Positions 63,989 through 64,000 of a stretch of 64,000 nt of DNA are shown here, in pieces. The DNA comes from Bacillus cereus G9842 (GTDB lineage Bacteria; Bacillota; Bacilli; Bacillales; Bacillaceae_G). Position numbers and translations under genes: made by a program. Under the pieces are notes generated by a model, which saw only the letters and a list, made by a program, of their open reading frames with translations, was not told the origin of the DNA and did no database searches. Position 1 is the stretch's first letter; every line of letters begins with the position of its first letter. The DNA lies in assembly GCF_000021305.1 (NCBI RefSeq), contig NC_011772.1, positions 2,766,001 through 2,830,000 of the forward strand, given 5' to 3'.

Positions 63989-64000
63989 AAAGCTGACTTT

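Overview
The window is a chromosomal segment of a Bacillus cereus group bacterium (low GC, AGGAGG-type ribosome binding sites, frequent TTG and GTG starts). Markers that point to this group are an ExsC-type exosporium gene, CotX-domain coat proteins, PrsA, a yhbDEF-like bactofilin operon, a BC1881-family phage protein, DUF3970 and a type II pantothenate kinase. No rRNA, tRNA, insertion sequence or CRISPR array was found.

Positions 1 to about 28,986 are the right-hand part of a siphovirus-type prophage that continues past position 1. Almost all its genes lie on the minus strand. From right to left they are a small HTH protein; a 1.1 kb non-coding tract of repeated plus-strand hairpins; a short early operon (zinc-finger protein, HExxH peptidase-like protein, CXXC protein with a broken frame, BC1881 family, AbrB family, 129-aa protein); a lone plus-strand proteasome-like Ntn hydrolase; cargo-like genes; a late-gene regulator; terminase small and large subunits; portal; scaffold; major capsid; head completion proteins; tail tube; the tail chaperone pair gpG/gpGT with a clear -1 frameshift site; tape measure; distal tail protein; and the start of the tail endopeptidase/tip protein. 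Lysis, integration and replication genes are not in the window. The right junction lies inside an S15 Xaa-Pro dipeptidyl-peptidase gene, whose N-terminal 345 codons (28,987-30,024) remain attached to the prophage end.

From 30 kb on the content is host chromosome: PrsA foldase; a two-component system; a fused nucleosidase/HAD phosphatase; a WecG/TagA glycosyltransferase; an M3 oligopeptidase; DegV; a spore-coat cluster (two CotX-domain paralogues and a small partner); acetyltransferases; a Cys-rich probable spore protein; a DHA2 drug exporter behind two bactofilins and a YhbD-like regulator; an SgrR-like regulator divergent from an MFS exporter; lipoproteins; nucleoside hydrolase; methyltransferase; exsC; another MFS transporter; an aminotransferase; a FabZ-like protein; and CoaW.

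Two themes stand out. First, sporulation: three spore-type genes share a near-identical promoter block (TTGTCCAA-R-C, 16 bases, CATA box), and an array of short promoter-plus-terminator units, one with a perfect sigma-G-like promoter, sits in the prophage with a further copy at 42.8 kb. Second, gene decay: exsC has a stop at codon 8, a GNAT gene has an in-frame stop, two prophage genes are split by one-base shifts in homopolymers, a YqbF-like gene starts with ATA, and a small ORF near 41.9 kb holds two stops. Some of these could be sequence errors.
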